A stretch of DNA of 10,668 nucleotides from Thioalkalivibrio sp. (GTDB lineage Bacteria > Pseudomonadota > Gammaproteobacteria > Ectothiorhodospirales > Ectothiorhodospiraceae), in assembly GCA_003563455.1 (NCBI GenBank), contig PWRV01000071.1:1-10668 (forward strand). Reading direction: 5' to 3'. The position numbers and the translations under genes were made by a program. Below the pieces are notes generated by a model. It saw only the letters and a program-made list of their open reading frames with translations, did not search any database and had not been told where the DNA came from. Shown here piece by piece: positions 1 to 7,746 of this stretch. Numbering within the stretch: position 1 is the first letter of the stretch; every line of letters begins with the position of its first letter.

Positions 1-177
1 CCGCGGCCTGGCACCCTCCGCGGCCTGGCACCCTCCGCGGCCTGGCACCCTCCGCGGCCTGGCACCCTCCGCGGCCTGGCACCCTCCGCGGCCTGGCACC
101 CTCCACCGCCTGGCACCCTCCACCGCCTGGCACCCTCCGCGGCCTGGCACCCTCCACCGCCTGGCACCCTCCACCGC
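1..177. repeat. 17-bp tandem repeat array (minisatellite), truncated by window edge
   Basis: Ten complete 17-bp units plus a 7-bp remnant run head to tail without gaps. The main unit A is CCGCGGCCTGGCACCCT. Variant B begins CCACCG instead of CCGCGG, and its two changes (third and fifth bases) always occur together. The order is A x6, B, B, A, B, partial B, so the divergent copies sit on the clpB-proximal side. The array probably continues to the left of the window. Seventeen is not a multiple of three, so a reading frame crossing it would cycle through all phases. One plus frame stays open from base 1 to a stop at 307-309, but nothing suggests that it is coding. The array ends about 45 bp before the clpB promoter. 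Confidence 0.97.
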
Positions 178-220
178 GAGCTACCCCCGAATGCAGCCGC
201 AGTGCACAACGCCGCTCCGG

Positions 221-250
221 CCCTTGAAACGGTCGTACATACCCCCAACT
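221..250 (+). promoter_or_regulatory. Sigma-32 (heat-shock) promoter for clpB
   Basis: CTTGAAA at 223-229 matches the sigma-32 -35 consensus exactly. After a 13-base spacer, CCCCAACT at 243-250 matches the CCCCATNT -10 consensus at all but one base. Transcription should begin near 256-258, giving a leader of about 35 nt before the clpB ATG at 291. The placement upstream of clpB, a classic member of the RpoH regulon, supports the call. The consensus comparison is from established knowledge; the start site itself is inferred. Confidence 0.8.
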
Positions 251-290
251 TGTGTGTCAGATCAAACTTCTTCCCGAGGGGAACTCATCC

Positions 291-2864
291 ATGCGTATGG
301 ATCGACTGACCACGAAATTTCAGGAGGCGCTGGCCGATGCGCAGTCGCTGGCCGTCGGCCGCGACCACCAGTTCATCGAGCCGGTGCACGCGCTCGCGGC
401 GCTGCTGAACCAGGAGGGGGGTACCGTGCGGCCCGTGCTGGAGCAGGCCGGCGCCAATGTGAACCAGCTGCGTTCCACGCTCGGCGAAGCGCTCGGTCGC
501 CTGCCCCGGGTCGAGGGCACGCCCGGCGAGGTCCACGTCTCCAACGACCTGAACCGGCTGCTGAACGTATCCGACAAGCTCGCGCAGCAGCGCAAGGACC
601 AGTACATCTCCTCGGAACTCTTCCTGCTGGCGGCGGCGCAGGATCGCGGCGCGGTGGCGGAACTCCTGAAGAAGGCCGGCGTGACGCAGGCAAGTCTGGA
701 GACGGCCATCGAGAAAATGCGCGGCGGTGCCAGCGTCGATGACCCGAATGCCGAAGACACCCGACAGGCACTCGAGAAATACACCATGGATCTGACCGAG
801 CGTGCGGAGCAGGGCAAGCTCGATCCGGTGATCGGCCGCGACGAGGAAATCCGGCGCTCGATCCAGGTATTGCAGCGTCGCACCAAGAACAATCCGGTGC
901 TGATCGGCGAGCCGGGCGTCGGCAAGACCGCGATCGTCGAGGGCCTGGCCCAGCGGATCATCAACGGCGAGGTTCCGGAAGGCCTTAAGGACAAGCGCGT
1001 GCTCGCGCTCGATCTCGGCGCACTGCTGGCCGGCGCGAAGTATCGCGGCGACTTCGAGGAGCGACTCAAGGGCGTGCTGAAGGACCTGGCGCAGGAAGAG
1101 GGCCGGGTCATCCTGTTCATCGACGAGCTGCACACCATGGTTGGCGCGGGCAAGGCCGAGGGTGCGATGGATGCGGGCAACATGCTCAAGCCCGCGCTGG
1201 CCCGCGGCGAACTTCACTGCATCGGCGCGACCACGCTCGACGAGTACCGCAAGCACATCGAGAAGGACGCGGCGCTGGAGCGTCGCTTTCAGAAGGTGCT
1301 GGTGGACGAGCCGACGATGGAGGACACCATCGCGATCCTGCGTGGCCTGAAGGAGCGCTATGAAGTCCATCACGGGATCGAGATCACCGACCCCGCGATC
1401 GTCGCGGCGGCACAGCTGTCGCAGCGCTATATCACCGACCGCCAGTTGCCGGACAAGGCGATCGACCTGGTCGACGAGGCCTCGTCGCGCATCCGCATGG
1501 AGATCGATTCCAAGCCCGAGGAGATGGACCGCCTCGACCGCCGCCTGATCCAGCTGAAGATCGAGCGCGAGGCGATGAAGAAGGAGACCGACGAGGCCTC
1601 CCGCAAGCGTCTGGCGGCGCTGGAAGAGGAGATCGGGCGGCTCGAGCGCGAATACTCCGATCTGGAGGAGATCTGGAAGGCCGAGAAGGCGGCGGTCACC
1701 GGTGCCGCGCAGACGAAGGAGGAGCTCGAGCGCGCGCGCATGGAACTGGAGACCGCGCGGCGTGCGGGCGACCTGAACCGGATGTCCGAACTGCAGTACG
1801 GGCGCATTCCCGAGTTGCAGAAGGCGCTGGAGCAGGCTTCCGAGATGGAGGGCAGGGAGACCCGGCTCCTGCGCAACCGGGTCACCGACGAGGAGGTCGC
1901 CGAGGTGGTCTCGCGCTGGACCGGCATCCCGGTGTCGAAGATGCTCGAAGGCGAACGGGACAAGCTGCTGCGGATGGAGGAGGCGATCGCACGGCGCGTG
2001 GTGGGGCAGGACGAGGCGCTGCGCGCGGTCGCGAACGCGATCCGGCGTTCCCGCGCGGGGCTGTCGGACCCCAACCGCCCCAACGGCTCCTTCCTGTTCC
2101 TCGGCCCGACCGGCGTCGGCAAGACCGAGCTGACCAAGGCGCTGGCCTCCTTCCTGTTCGACACCGACGAGGCGATGGTGCGCATCGACATGTCGGAGTT
2201 CATGGAGAAGCACTCGGTGGCCCGGCTGATCGGGGCACCGCCGGGCTACGTGGGGTACGAGGAAGGCGGCTATCTGACCGAGGCGGTGCGCCGCAAGCCC
2301 TACTCGGTGATCCTGCTCGACGAGGTGGAGAAGGCGCACCCGGAAGTTTTCAACGTGCTGCTGCAGGTGCTCGACGACGGGCGGCTGACCGATGGTCACG
2401 GCCGTACGGTGGACTTCCGCAACACGGTGATCGTGATGACGTCGAACCTCGGTTCGCAGCTGATCCAGGAGATGGCCGGCGAGGAGAACTACCCGCAGAT
2501 GAAGGCCGCGGTGATGGAGGTGGTCGGGCAGCACTTCCGGCCGGAATTCATCAACCGGGTCGACGACGTGGTGGTCTTCCATCCGCTGGGGCGGCAGCAG
2601 ATCCGGGCGATCACCGACATCCAGCTCGGCATCCTGCGCAACCGTCTCGCCGAGCGCGACATCGTGCTGGAGGTCAGCGAGGCCGCGCTCGATCAGCTGG
2701 GCGAGGCGGGCTTCGATCCGGTCTACGGGGCACGACCGCTGAAGCGGGCCATCCAGACGCAGGTCGAGAACCCGCTGGCACAGAAGCTGCTGGCCGGGGA
2801 ATTCGCGCCGGGCGCCACGGTGCGCATCGACGCGGATGCCGGCGGCCTGGTCTTCCGTTCCTGA
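291..2864 (+). CDS. clpB: ATP-dependent disaggregase ClpB (Hsp100)
   Basis: This is a cytoplasmic AAA+ hexamer that, with DnaK/DnaJ/GrpE, threads and resolubilises aggregated proteins after heat stress. The product is 857 aa, the same length as E. coli ClpB, and key residues fall at identical numbers. They are NBD1 Walker A GEPGVGKT 206-213, pore-loop Tyr251, Walker B Glu279, arginine fingers Arg331/332, NBD2 Walker A GPTGVGKT 605-612, pore Tyr653, Walker B Glu678, Arg756 and sensor-2 Arg815. A Clp-N domain fills about 1-145, and the charged coiled-coil M domain about 405-525. The ATG at 291 is preferred over an in-frame GTG at 252. It gives the family N-terminus MRMDRLT and has GAGGGG (276-281) nine bases upstream, while the GTG would lie at or before the predicted transcription start. 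The gene appears monocistronic, with a sigma-32 promoter before it and a terminator after it. Confidence 0.98.
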   Translation: MRMDRLTTKFQEALADAQSLAVGRDHQFIEPVHALAALLNQEGGTVRPVLEQAGANVNQLRSTLGEALGRLPRVEGTPGEVHVSNDLNRLLNVSDKLAQQRKDQYISSELFLLAAAQDRGAVAELLKKAGVTQASLETAIEKMRGGASVDDPNAEDTRQALEKYTMDLTERAEQGKLDPVIGRDEEIRRSIQVLQRRTKNNPVLIGEPGVGKTAIVEGLAQRIINGEVPEGLKDKRVLALDLGALLAGAKYRGDFEERLKGVLKDLAQEEGRVILFIDELHTMVGAGKAEGAMDAGNMLKPALARGELHCIGATTLDEYRKHIEKDAALERRFQKVLVDEPTMEDTIAILRGLKERYEVHHGIEITDPAIVAAAQLSQRYITDRQLPDKAIDLVDEASSRIRMEIDSKPEEMDRLDRRLIQLKIEREAMKKETDEASRKRLAALEEEIGRLEREYSDLEEIWKAEKAAVTGAAQTKEELERARMELETARRAGDLNRMSELQYGRIPELQKALEQASEMEGRETRLLRNRVTDEEVAEVVSRWTGIPVSKMLEGERDKLLRMEEAIARRVVGQDEALRAVANAIRRSRAGLSDPNRPNGSFLFLGPTGVGKTELTKALASFLFDTDEAMVRIDMSEFMEKHSVARLIGAPPGYVGYEEGGYLTEAVRRKPYSVILLDEVEKAHPEVFNVLLQVLDDGRLTDGHGRTVDFRNTVIVMTSNLGSQLIQEMAGEENYPQMKAAVMEVVGQHFRPEFINRVDDVVVFHPLGRQQIRAITDIQLGILRNRLAERDIVLEVSEAALDQLGEAGFDPVYGARPLKRAIQTQVENPLAQKLLAGEFAPGATVRIDADAGGLVFRS

Positions 2865-2874
2865 CCACCGGGTC

Positions 2875-2922
2875 CGGCAGGGTGGGCCCGCTGCGCCTGG
2901 CCCACTCTGCCGCGGGCTTTTT
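2875..2922 (+). terminator. Rho-independent terminator of clpB, with two overlapping hairpins
   Basis: Eleven bases after the clpB stop, 2875-2888 can pair with 2899-2912. This gives a 14-bp stem with one G-T wobble and a 10-base loop. A second, mutually exclusive hairpin pairs GCCCGC (2886-2891) with GCGGGC (2912-2917) and is followed directly by five T residues at 2918-2922. The shorter hairpin has the textbook terminator geometry, while the longer one should be the more stable. Either way the site probably ends the clpB transcript. Confidence 0.8.
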
Positions 2923-3001
2923 GGAGGCGAGCCCACCGACAAACCGCTCGCGCCCCGGCCTCCTGGCGGCGGGGCGATGTCCCCTTTCGCGGCCGCGGTT
3001 T

Positions 3002-3028
3002 TTGCCCGGGACTGGTATCGCGTAGTCT
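3002..3028 (+). promoter_or_regulatory. Possible weak sigma-70-like promoter before the 98-aa ORF
   Basis: TTGCCC at 3002-3007 and TAGTCT at 3023-3028 resemble -35 and -10 elements with a short 15-base spacer. TCTTAT at 3026-3031 with an 18-base spacer is an alternative. The match is modest. It is listed because the gene after it follows the clpB terminator and so needs its own promoter. Confidence 0.3.
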
Positions 3029-3063
3029 TATGTGCGACCCGCAATGACTGAATGGACTCCACG

Positions 3064-3360
3064 ATGAGCGACGACAGCCTGCAATTGTCCGGAGACCTGA
3101 TCCAGAAGCTCCAGGACGTACTGATCGAGGCCGACCCCCGGGCGCGCGAGCCGATCGTTGGCGTGCAGTACCTCGCCGCGGTGATCGGCTACCTGGTGGC
3201 GCAAATGCCGGAGCCGGGGGCCCAGCGCAAGGACTACCTCTCGCAACTGGCCCAGTTCACTGACTCGGTGTTCGTGGACGTCGAGAGCCGCAAACAGTCC
3301 GGACCGCCGTCGCAGCCTCCGCAGGCCGCCTCCGGCGTCTGGCGTCCCGGCGATCCCTGA
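3064..3360 (+). CDS. Hypothetical protein, 98 aa, function unknown
   Basis: I do not recognise this protein. It is soluble in appearance, with no signal peptide or transmembrane stretch. Residues from about 5 to 75 look helical and carry a short hydrophobic segment around the GVQYLAAVIGYLVAQM motif. The last 20 or so residues are a Pro/Gln/Gly-rich, probably disordered tail. No cysteines or catalytic motif are visible. The start is uncertain. ATG 3064 gives MSDDSLQL and has only a weak GGA seven bases upstream. An in-frame ATG at 3052 would add MDST and has no ribosome-binding site. The stop is 36 bp from the end of cydC on the opposite strand, so the two genes converge, with no clear terminator between them. 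Codon use is GC-rich like its neighbours, and the open frame between a terminator and a converging operon supports a real gene, though it is unproven. Confidence 0.65.
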   Translation: MSDDSLQLSGDLIQKLQDVLIEADPRAREPIVGVQYLAAVIGYLVAQMPEPGAQRKDYLSQLAQFTDSVFVDVESRKQSGPPSQPPQAASGVWRPGDP

Positions 3361-3396
3361 ACCGCACGGCTCCCGGCATCTCGGCGGTTTCGACGG

Positions 3397-5067
3397 TCAC
3401 TGCCCGCCGGATCCGATCGCGAGGCGGGCCCAGCCCTCCGGCAGCCGCTCGGGCGCATGCGTGACCAGGACCGCGCGGCGGTTCTGCAGCCACGGGGTGA
3501 CGCGCGCGAGAATCCGCTCCTCCAGGGACGCGTCGAGTCCGGCGAAGGGCTCGTCCAGCAGCACCACGGGTGGATCGCGAAGCAGCAGCCATGCAAGCGA
3601 CAGCCGTCGCGCCTGCCCGCCCGAGAATCGCCGGCCCCGTTCGCCGGTGCGGTAGTCGAGTCCGGATCCCTCCCGCCGCAGCGGGTCCGCCAGTTCCACC
3701 GTATCCAGCGCCGCCCAGAGTTCCTCGTCCGACAGCCCGGGGAGCCCGAGCCGGAGGTTTGCGGCGACCGTGTCGTCGAGCAGCGTGTTCTGCTGCGGAA
3801 GGTAGCCGATCGCCCGGTAGCGCACCGGCTCCGGCCACTGCTCCAGAGGGCGCCCGGCCAGCGCCACCGACCCGGCCAGCGGCAAGCGTTCGCCGGCGAG
3901 TGTCTCGAGCAGCGTGGTCTTGCCGCGCCCGCTTGCCCCGTGGATGACCAGCGGTCGTCCGACCTCGACTTCGAACGCGAGTCCGGATAGCAGCGGTGCC
4001 TGTTCGACAAACCCCACGGCCAGATCCTCGACCCGGAAGGTGGCGTCAGCGGGCCGGTCTCCGGAGCGGCAGAACGGCTGCACCGGCGGGCCCTCGGTAC
4101 CCGGCGGCGACACGCCCAGGCGGCGCAGCCGCGACGCAGCCTGAAGGCTTTCGCCACTCCGCCACAACGCGCCCGGCAGGCTGCTCAAGGCCTCGTTCAG
4201 CCCGAGGGTCATCAGCGCCAGCAGCACCGCGACCGGTGCACTGATCTGTCCCTCTCCATGCCATCCCAGCGCCAGCGCCAGCATTGCCAGCGCGCCGAGC
4301 GCGACCACGGCCTGTACCGCCTGGTCCGCGCTCAGTGCAACGCGTTCCTGCAGGAGCACCGCTCGCGCCTGCTCGCGCTCGCGGCGCCGGAGGTCGGCCT
4401 CGTACGACCCGGTGCGGCGATAGGCCAGCAGTTCTGGGAGGCCGCCGAAGTAGTCCAGCAACGCCACCCGCTCGCGGCTGCGCCGCTCCACCAGGGCCCG
4501 GCTACGGGGCTGGCCGAAGTGGGCGGCGACTGCGGAAGCAGCCAGCGTCGCTGCGGCGGCGCCCGCGATCAGCAGCGGTGCCGGCCAGGGCGCCAGCCAT
4601 CCGGCGAGACCCGCGGCGCCCAGCACCGCCAGTGCCGCCGCCACCAGCGGCCCGGTAATTCGCAGCGGCACTCCGTCCAGCGTGTCAATGTCGGCAAGCA
4701 GCCGCTGCTGCAGGTCGCCGCTGCGCATCCGCCGCTGGTCCGCCAGTGGCAGCCGGGCGATGGCCGCGAAACTGGCGCTGCGCAGATCCGCCAGGACCCG
4801 CAACACGGCCTCGTGCCCGACGATGCGTTCGCCATAGCGCGCCAGCGTGCGCAGCAGCGCGGCGGCGCGGATGCCGGCGGACGGGGTGAACAGGTCAAAG
4901 CCGAGCAGCAGCCCCGCGCCAGCCAGCGCCGCAGCCGTAATGAACCAACCCGACAGTGCCAGCAGCGCGATGGCCGCGGACCAGGTCAGCGCCATCAGCA
5001 GGTAGGCCAGGGTCGTCCAGCCCCGGCGGCGCCGGAACAGCTGGCGCAGGAAGGACAGGTCAGACAC
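3397..5067 (-). CDS. cydC: CydC subunit of the CydDC heterodimeric ABC exporter (bd oxidase assembly)
   Basis: CydC pairs with CydD in the inner membrane to form an ABC transporter required for assembly of cytochrome bd. Work in E. coli links it to cysteine/glutathione export and to heme. The 556-aa product has an N-terminal six-helix membrane domain (about 15-310) and a C-terminal ATPase domain. The ATPase motifs are Walker A GASGRGKT 377-384, a Q-loop in LPQQN, signature FSGGQ 481-485, Walker B with Asp505-Glu506, a D-loop in AGLD, and an H-loop in VTHAP. The GTG at 5067 is chosen because AGGAGG lies six bases upstream, inside the end of cydD, and it yields SDLSFLRQLF, a plausible CydC N-terminus. 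The start overlaps the cydD stop by 8 bases, indicating translational coupling. Upstream in-frame starts would only lengthen the overlap. It is the last gene of the cydABDC unit. Confidence 0.93.
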   Translation of the reverse strand: MSDLSFLRQLFRRRRGWTTLAYLLMALTWSAAIALLALSGWFITAAALAGAGLLLGFDLFTPSAGIRAAALLRTLARYGERIVGHEAVLRVLADLRSASFAAIARLPLADQRRMRSGDLQQRLLADIDTLDGVPLRITGPLVAAALAVLGAAGLAGWLAPWPAPLLIAGAAAATLAASAVAAHFGQPRSRALVERRSRERVALLDYFGGLPELLAYRRTGSYEADLRRREREQARAVLLQERVALSADQAVQAVVALGALAMLALALGWHGEGQISAPVAVLLALMTLGLNEALSSLPGALWRSGESLQAASRLRRLGVSPPGTEGPPVQPFCRSGDRPADATFRVEDLAVGFVEQAPLLSGLAFEVEVGRPLVIHGASGRGKTTLLETLAGERLPLAGSVALAGRPLEQWPEPVRYRAIGYLPQQNTLLDDTVAANLRLGLPGLSDEELWAALDTVELADPLRREGSGLDYRTGERGRRFSGGQARRLSLAWLLLRDPPVVLLDEPFAGLDASLEERILARVTPWLQNRRAVLVTHAPERLPEGWARLAIGSGGQ

Positions 5068-6739
5068 CGTTGTCCTCCTGCAGCTGCCCGTCCGCGAGGC
5101 GGACGATCCGTCCGAGCCGGCGATAGACCGACTCCTGGTGGGTTGCCACCAGCACGGTGATGCCCTGTTCGCGCGCATGCGCGAGCAGGCGTGTCAGCAG
5201 GTCTTCCTCCGTCTGCGGGTCGAGCGCACTGGTGGGTTCGTCCAGCAGCCAGAACAGGCTTCGCGAAAGCAGGGCGCGCGCAAGGGCTACGCGCTGTGCC
5301 TGTCCGCCCGAGAGCCCGCGGCTGTCCTCGCCGATGGGTGTGTCCAGGCCCTGCGGCAGGGTCGGGTCGTCGAGGCGCAGGCCGGCCGAGGCCATCGCGT
5401 CGCCGAGTTCGGCGTCGCTGCTGTTGTACGGTGCACCAAGCAGAAGGTTTTCCCGCAGGGTGCCGTGAAACAGGTGGCCGCGCTGCCCGATCCAGGCGAA
5501 GGGACGGGCGGCCGCGCCCGTGGTGACCGAGCCCGATTCGGGCTGGATGAAGCCAGCGCAGAGCGCCAGCAGCGTGGACTTGCCGCTCCCGGACGGACCG
5601 ACCACCGCGATCTGTTCGCCACGCCGGATGTGGAGTTGCAGGCCGTACAGTGCGGGCTGCGCATCCGCTTCGTAACGCACCGTGACGTTGTGCAGTTCCA
5701 CCAGGGCGGTGTCTGAAACCGTGGCCAGCGGCTCGGACCGCTGCCCGGTGACGGCCGGTGGTTGCAGCACAGGCGCCAGCTCGGCCGCCGCCGCGATGGC
5801 GCCGGCGCGGTCGTGGTAGCTCTGCGCGAATTGGCGCAGCGGCTGGAAGTATTCCGGAGCGAGCAGCAGCACGAACAGGCCGGAGAATAGCGTGAGTTCG
5901 CCGGCTGGCCCGAACTCGACAAAGCCGAGCAGCGCGAAGCCGACGTAGATCGCGACGAGCCCGATGGCGACCGCGCTGAAGAACTCCATCACCGCGGAGG
6001 ACAGGAAGGCGATCCGCAGCACGCGCATGCTCAGCCGCCGGTAGTCTTCCGCCGCCTTGGCCACGTCATGCCGCGCCGCCTCCAGGGCGAGGCTGCGGCG
6101 GAGCAGGTCCAGCGCCCGGAGCCGGTCGAGGAAGTGCCCGGACAGCCGGTTCTGGCGCTCCTGCTGGGCCTGGTGGATCTGCTCGCTGCCCATGCCGATC
6201 AACGCCATGAAAACCGGGATTAGCGGTGCGGAAAGCAACAGCAGCAGACCTGCAACCCAATCCTGGCTGAAGGCCGCTGCCAGCAGCAGGCCGGGTACGG
6301 CTACCGTCAGGCCCAGTGCGGGGAGGTAGCGCGCGTAATACCCTGCAAGGGCATCGACCTGTTCCTGATAACGGCTCGCCCATGATCCGGAGTGCCCCCG
6401 GTGGCTCAGGTGCACGGGTCCGAGGCGGGTCGCGGTAGCGATCAGTTCCTCCCTGAGGTCGGCGCGGACCGCAAAGGCGAGCTGCTGTCCGCTCCAGTCG
6501 CGCAGAATCTGCAGCCCGTGGCGCAGCAAAACCGCCAGCACCGCCAAGCCAAGCCAGGGCCAGACTTCACCCTCACCGAAGAACGCGAGATGGATCGACC
6601 AGGCCACCGCCGCGGCCAGCGCAACGGTCGCGAGCCCCGCGGACGCACCCGCGAGCCAGGCGACCTGCAGCCAGCGGCGGTGCGGTTGCAGCCGCGTGCG
6701 CAGAAACGCCCGGGGGGGCGGGGGCGAGGCCCGTATCAG
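5060..6739 (-). CDS. cydD: CydD subunit of the CydDC ABC exporter; non-canonical start proposed
   Basis: CydD is the partner of CydC in the bd-oxidase assembly exporter of the inner membrane. Family landmarks include the membrane-domain motifs YYARYLPALGL, PLIPVFMALIGMG and SGHFLDRLRALD and the LAPEYFQPLR motif. The ATPase motifs, numbered from the start used here, are Walker A GPSGSGKS 381-388, signature LSGGQ 476-480, Walker B with Asp500-Glu501, D-loop SALD and H-loop ATHQ. The 3' end carries the cydC ribosome-binding site. The start is a problem: there is no ATG, GTG or TTG in frame between a GTG at 6910, deep inside cydB, and a GTG inside the first membrane helix. I propose CTG at 6739, which overlaps the cydB TGA as CTGA and gives 559 aa and about 20 residues before the RRWLQ segment, as in E. 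coli CydD. The GTG at 6910 would add 57 residues with no ribosome-binding site. Confidence 0.9.
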   Translation of the reverse strand: MIRASPPPPRAFLRTRLQPHRRWLQVAWLAGASAGLATVALAAAVAWSIHLAFFGEGEVWPWLGLAVLAVLLRHGLQILRDWSGQQLAFAVRADLREELIATATRLGPVHLSHRGHSGSWASRYQEQVDALAGYYARYLPALGLTVAVPGLLLAAAFSQDWVAGLLLLLSAPLIPVFMALIGMGSEQIHQAQQERQNRLSGHFLDRLRALDLLRRSLALEAARHDVAKAAEDYRRLSMRVLRIAFLSSAVMEFFSAVAIGLVAIYVGFALLGFVEFGPAGELTLFSGLFVLLLAPEYFQPLRQFAQSYHDRAGAIAAAAELAPVLQPPAVTGQRSEPLATVSDTALVELHNVTVRYEADAQPALYGLQLHIRRGEQIAVVGPSGSGKSTLLALCAGFIQPESGSVTTGAAARPFAWIGQRGHLFHGTLRENLLLGAPYNSSDAELGDAMASAGLRLDDPTLPQGLDTPIGEDSRGLSGGQAQRVALARALLSRSLFWLLDEPTSALDPQTEEDLLTRLLAHAREQGITVLVATHQESVYRRLGRIVRLADGQLQEDNGV

Positions 6740-7734
6740 TGATACCCCGCGCCCGCGCGCACCTTGCCGCGGAAGACGTAATAGGTCCAGGCCGTGTACA
6801 TCAGCACGAAGGGCACCACGAAGAGCAGTCCAATCAGCAGGAAGAGCTGGCTCTCCGGTGCGGAGGCGGCATCCTGGAAGGTGTAGCTGGGCGGCACCAC
6901 GTAGGGCCACTTGCTGAACAGCAGTCCCCCGTAGAAGAACGCGAAAAGCGCAATGGTCGAGATGAAGGGCAGCGCGTCGTTATCACGACCCAGCGAGCGC
7001 CACAGGCCTGCCGCAACCAGCACCGTCCCGACCGGCAGTACCCAGAGCCAGGTCAGGTTGTCGAACCAGCGGCTGCGCACGTAGTCGTCGACCAGGGGCG
7101 TCCACAGGCTCACGATCACGAAGAAGACCATCAGTGCGGCCAGCAGGCCATAGGCCCACCGGCGGGCCCATTGCTGGGTCTCGCCATCGGTCTTCAGCAG
7201 CAGCCAGGTTGCGCCGAGCAGGCCGTAGCCGGCCACCATGCCGAGGCCGGTCATCACGGTGAAGGGTGTCAGCCAGTCGAACGGGCCGCCGACAAAACGG
7301 AAGTCCTCGGTCGCAAAGCCCTGAACGAAGGTCCCGACCACCGCGCCCTGGGCGAAGGTCGCCACCAGCGAGCCGCCGAAGAAGGCCACATTCCAGGGGC
7401 CGCGACGGTCCGGAGCCGACTTGAAGCGAAACTCGAAGGCGACGCCGCGGAAGATCAGGCCCGCGAGCATCAGGAACACACCGATGTACAGCGCCGGCAG
7501 AAAGACCGTGTAGACCAGCGGGAAGGCGGCGAGCAATCCGGCTCCGCCCAGCACCAGCCAGGTCTCGTTGCCGTCCCAGACCGGAGCCACCGTGTTCATC
7601 ATGATGTCCCGGTCCTCTTCCGAACGCGCAAAGGGGAACAGGATGCCCACGCCGAGATCGAAGCCGTCGGTCAGCACGTACATCAGCACGCCGAAGCCGA
7701 TGATCAGCACCCACAGAATCGTGAAATCGTACAT
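6736..7734 (-). CDS. cydB: Cytochrome bd-type quinol oxidase subunit II (CioB/CydB)
   Basis: This is subunit II of the inner-membrane bd quinol oxidase, which pairs with the heme-carrying subunit I. The 332-aa product consists of hydrophobic helices throughout. Diagnostic segments are LTDGFDLGVGILFPF (about 21-35), WDGNETWL around Asp54 (equivalent to E. coli Asp58), FLPALYIGVFLMLAGLIFRG, and near the C-terminus WPYVVPPS and LLYTAW-like MYTAWTYYVFRGKV. The length is close to Pseudomonas CioB (about 335) rather than E. coli CydB (379), in line with the CioA-type partner. The ATG at 7734 has GGAGGA just upstream, in the 12-base gap after cydA. The stop overlaps the proposed cydD start, so no separate cydX-like small subunit gene follows in the usual place. 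Confidence 0.95.
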   Translation of the reverse strand: MYDFTILWVLIIGFGVLMYVLTDGFDLGVGILFPFARSEEDRDIMMNTVAPVWDGNETWLVLGGAGLLAAFPLVYTVFLPALYIGVFLMLAGLIFRGVAFEFRFKSAPDRRGPWNVAFFGGSLVATFAQGAVVGTFVQGFATEDFRFVGGPFDWLTPFTVMTGLGMVAGYGLLGATWLLLKTDGETQQWARRWAYGLLAALMVFFVIVSLWTPLVDDYVRSRWFDNLTWLWVLPVGTVLVAAGLWRSLGRDNDALPFISTIALFAFFYGGLLFSKWPYVVPPSYTFQDAASAPESQLFLLIGLLFVVPFVLMYTAWTYYVFRGKVRAGAGYH

Positions 7735-7746
7735 TGCGCGTCCTCC

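Noticed and set aside
1..177. Repeat units as sigma-54 promoter elements (each contains TGGCAC)
   Set aside because: The -12 TTGC element is absent at the required spacing, so only half of the motif is present.
1..177. Repeat array as a CRISPR
   Set aside because: Units are directly abutting 17-mers with no spacers.
1..309. Coding region through the 17-bp repeats
   Set aside because: One frame is open to a stop at 307-309, but it has no visible start, overlaps the clpB promoter and start, and its openness follows from the stop-free repeat unit.
2923..2963. Structured RNA between clpB and the 98-aa ORF (GCGAGC/GCTCGC with flanking GGAG/CTCC)
   Set aside because: The pairing is short with a bulge in very GC-rich DNA, with no promoter or terminator of its own, so chance is sufficient.
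285..3062. 925-aa open frame antisense to clpB
   Set aside because: It is a shadow of a highly expressed GC-rich gene. The translation is low-complexity His/Leu/Arg/Asp-rich with no domain, and the opposite strand is unmistakably ClpB.
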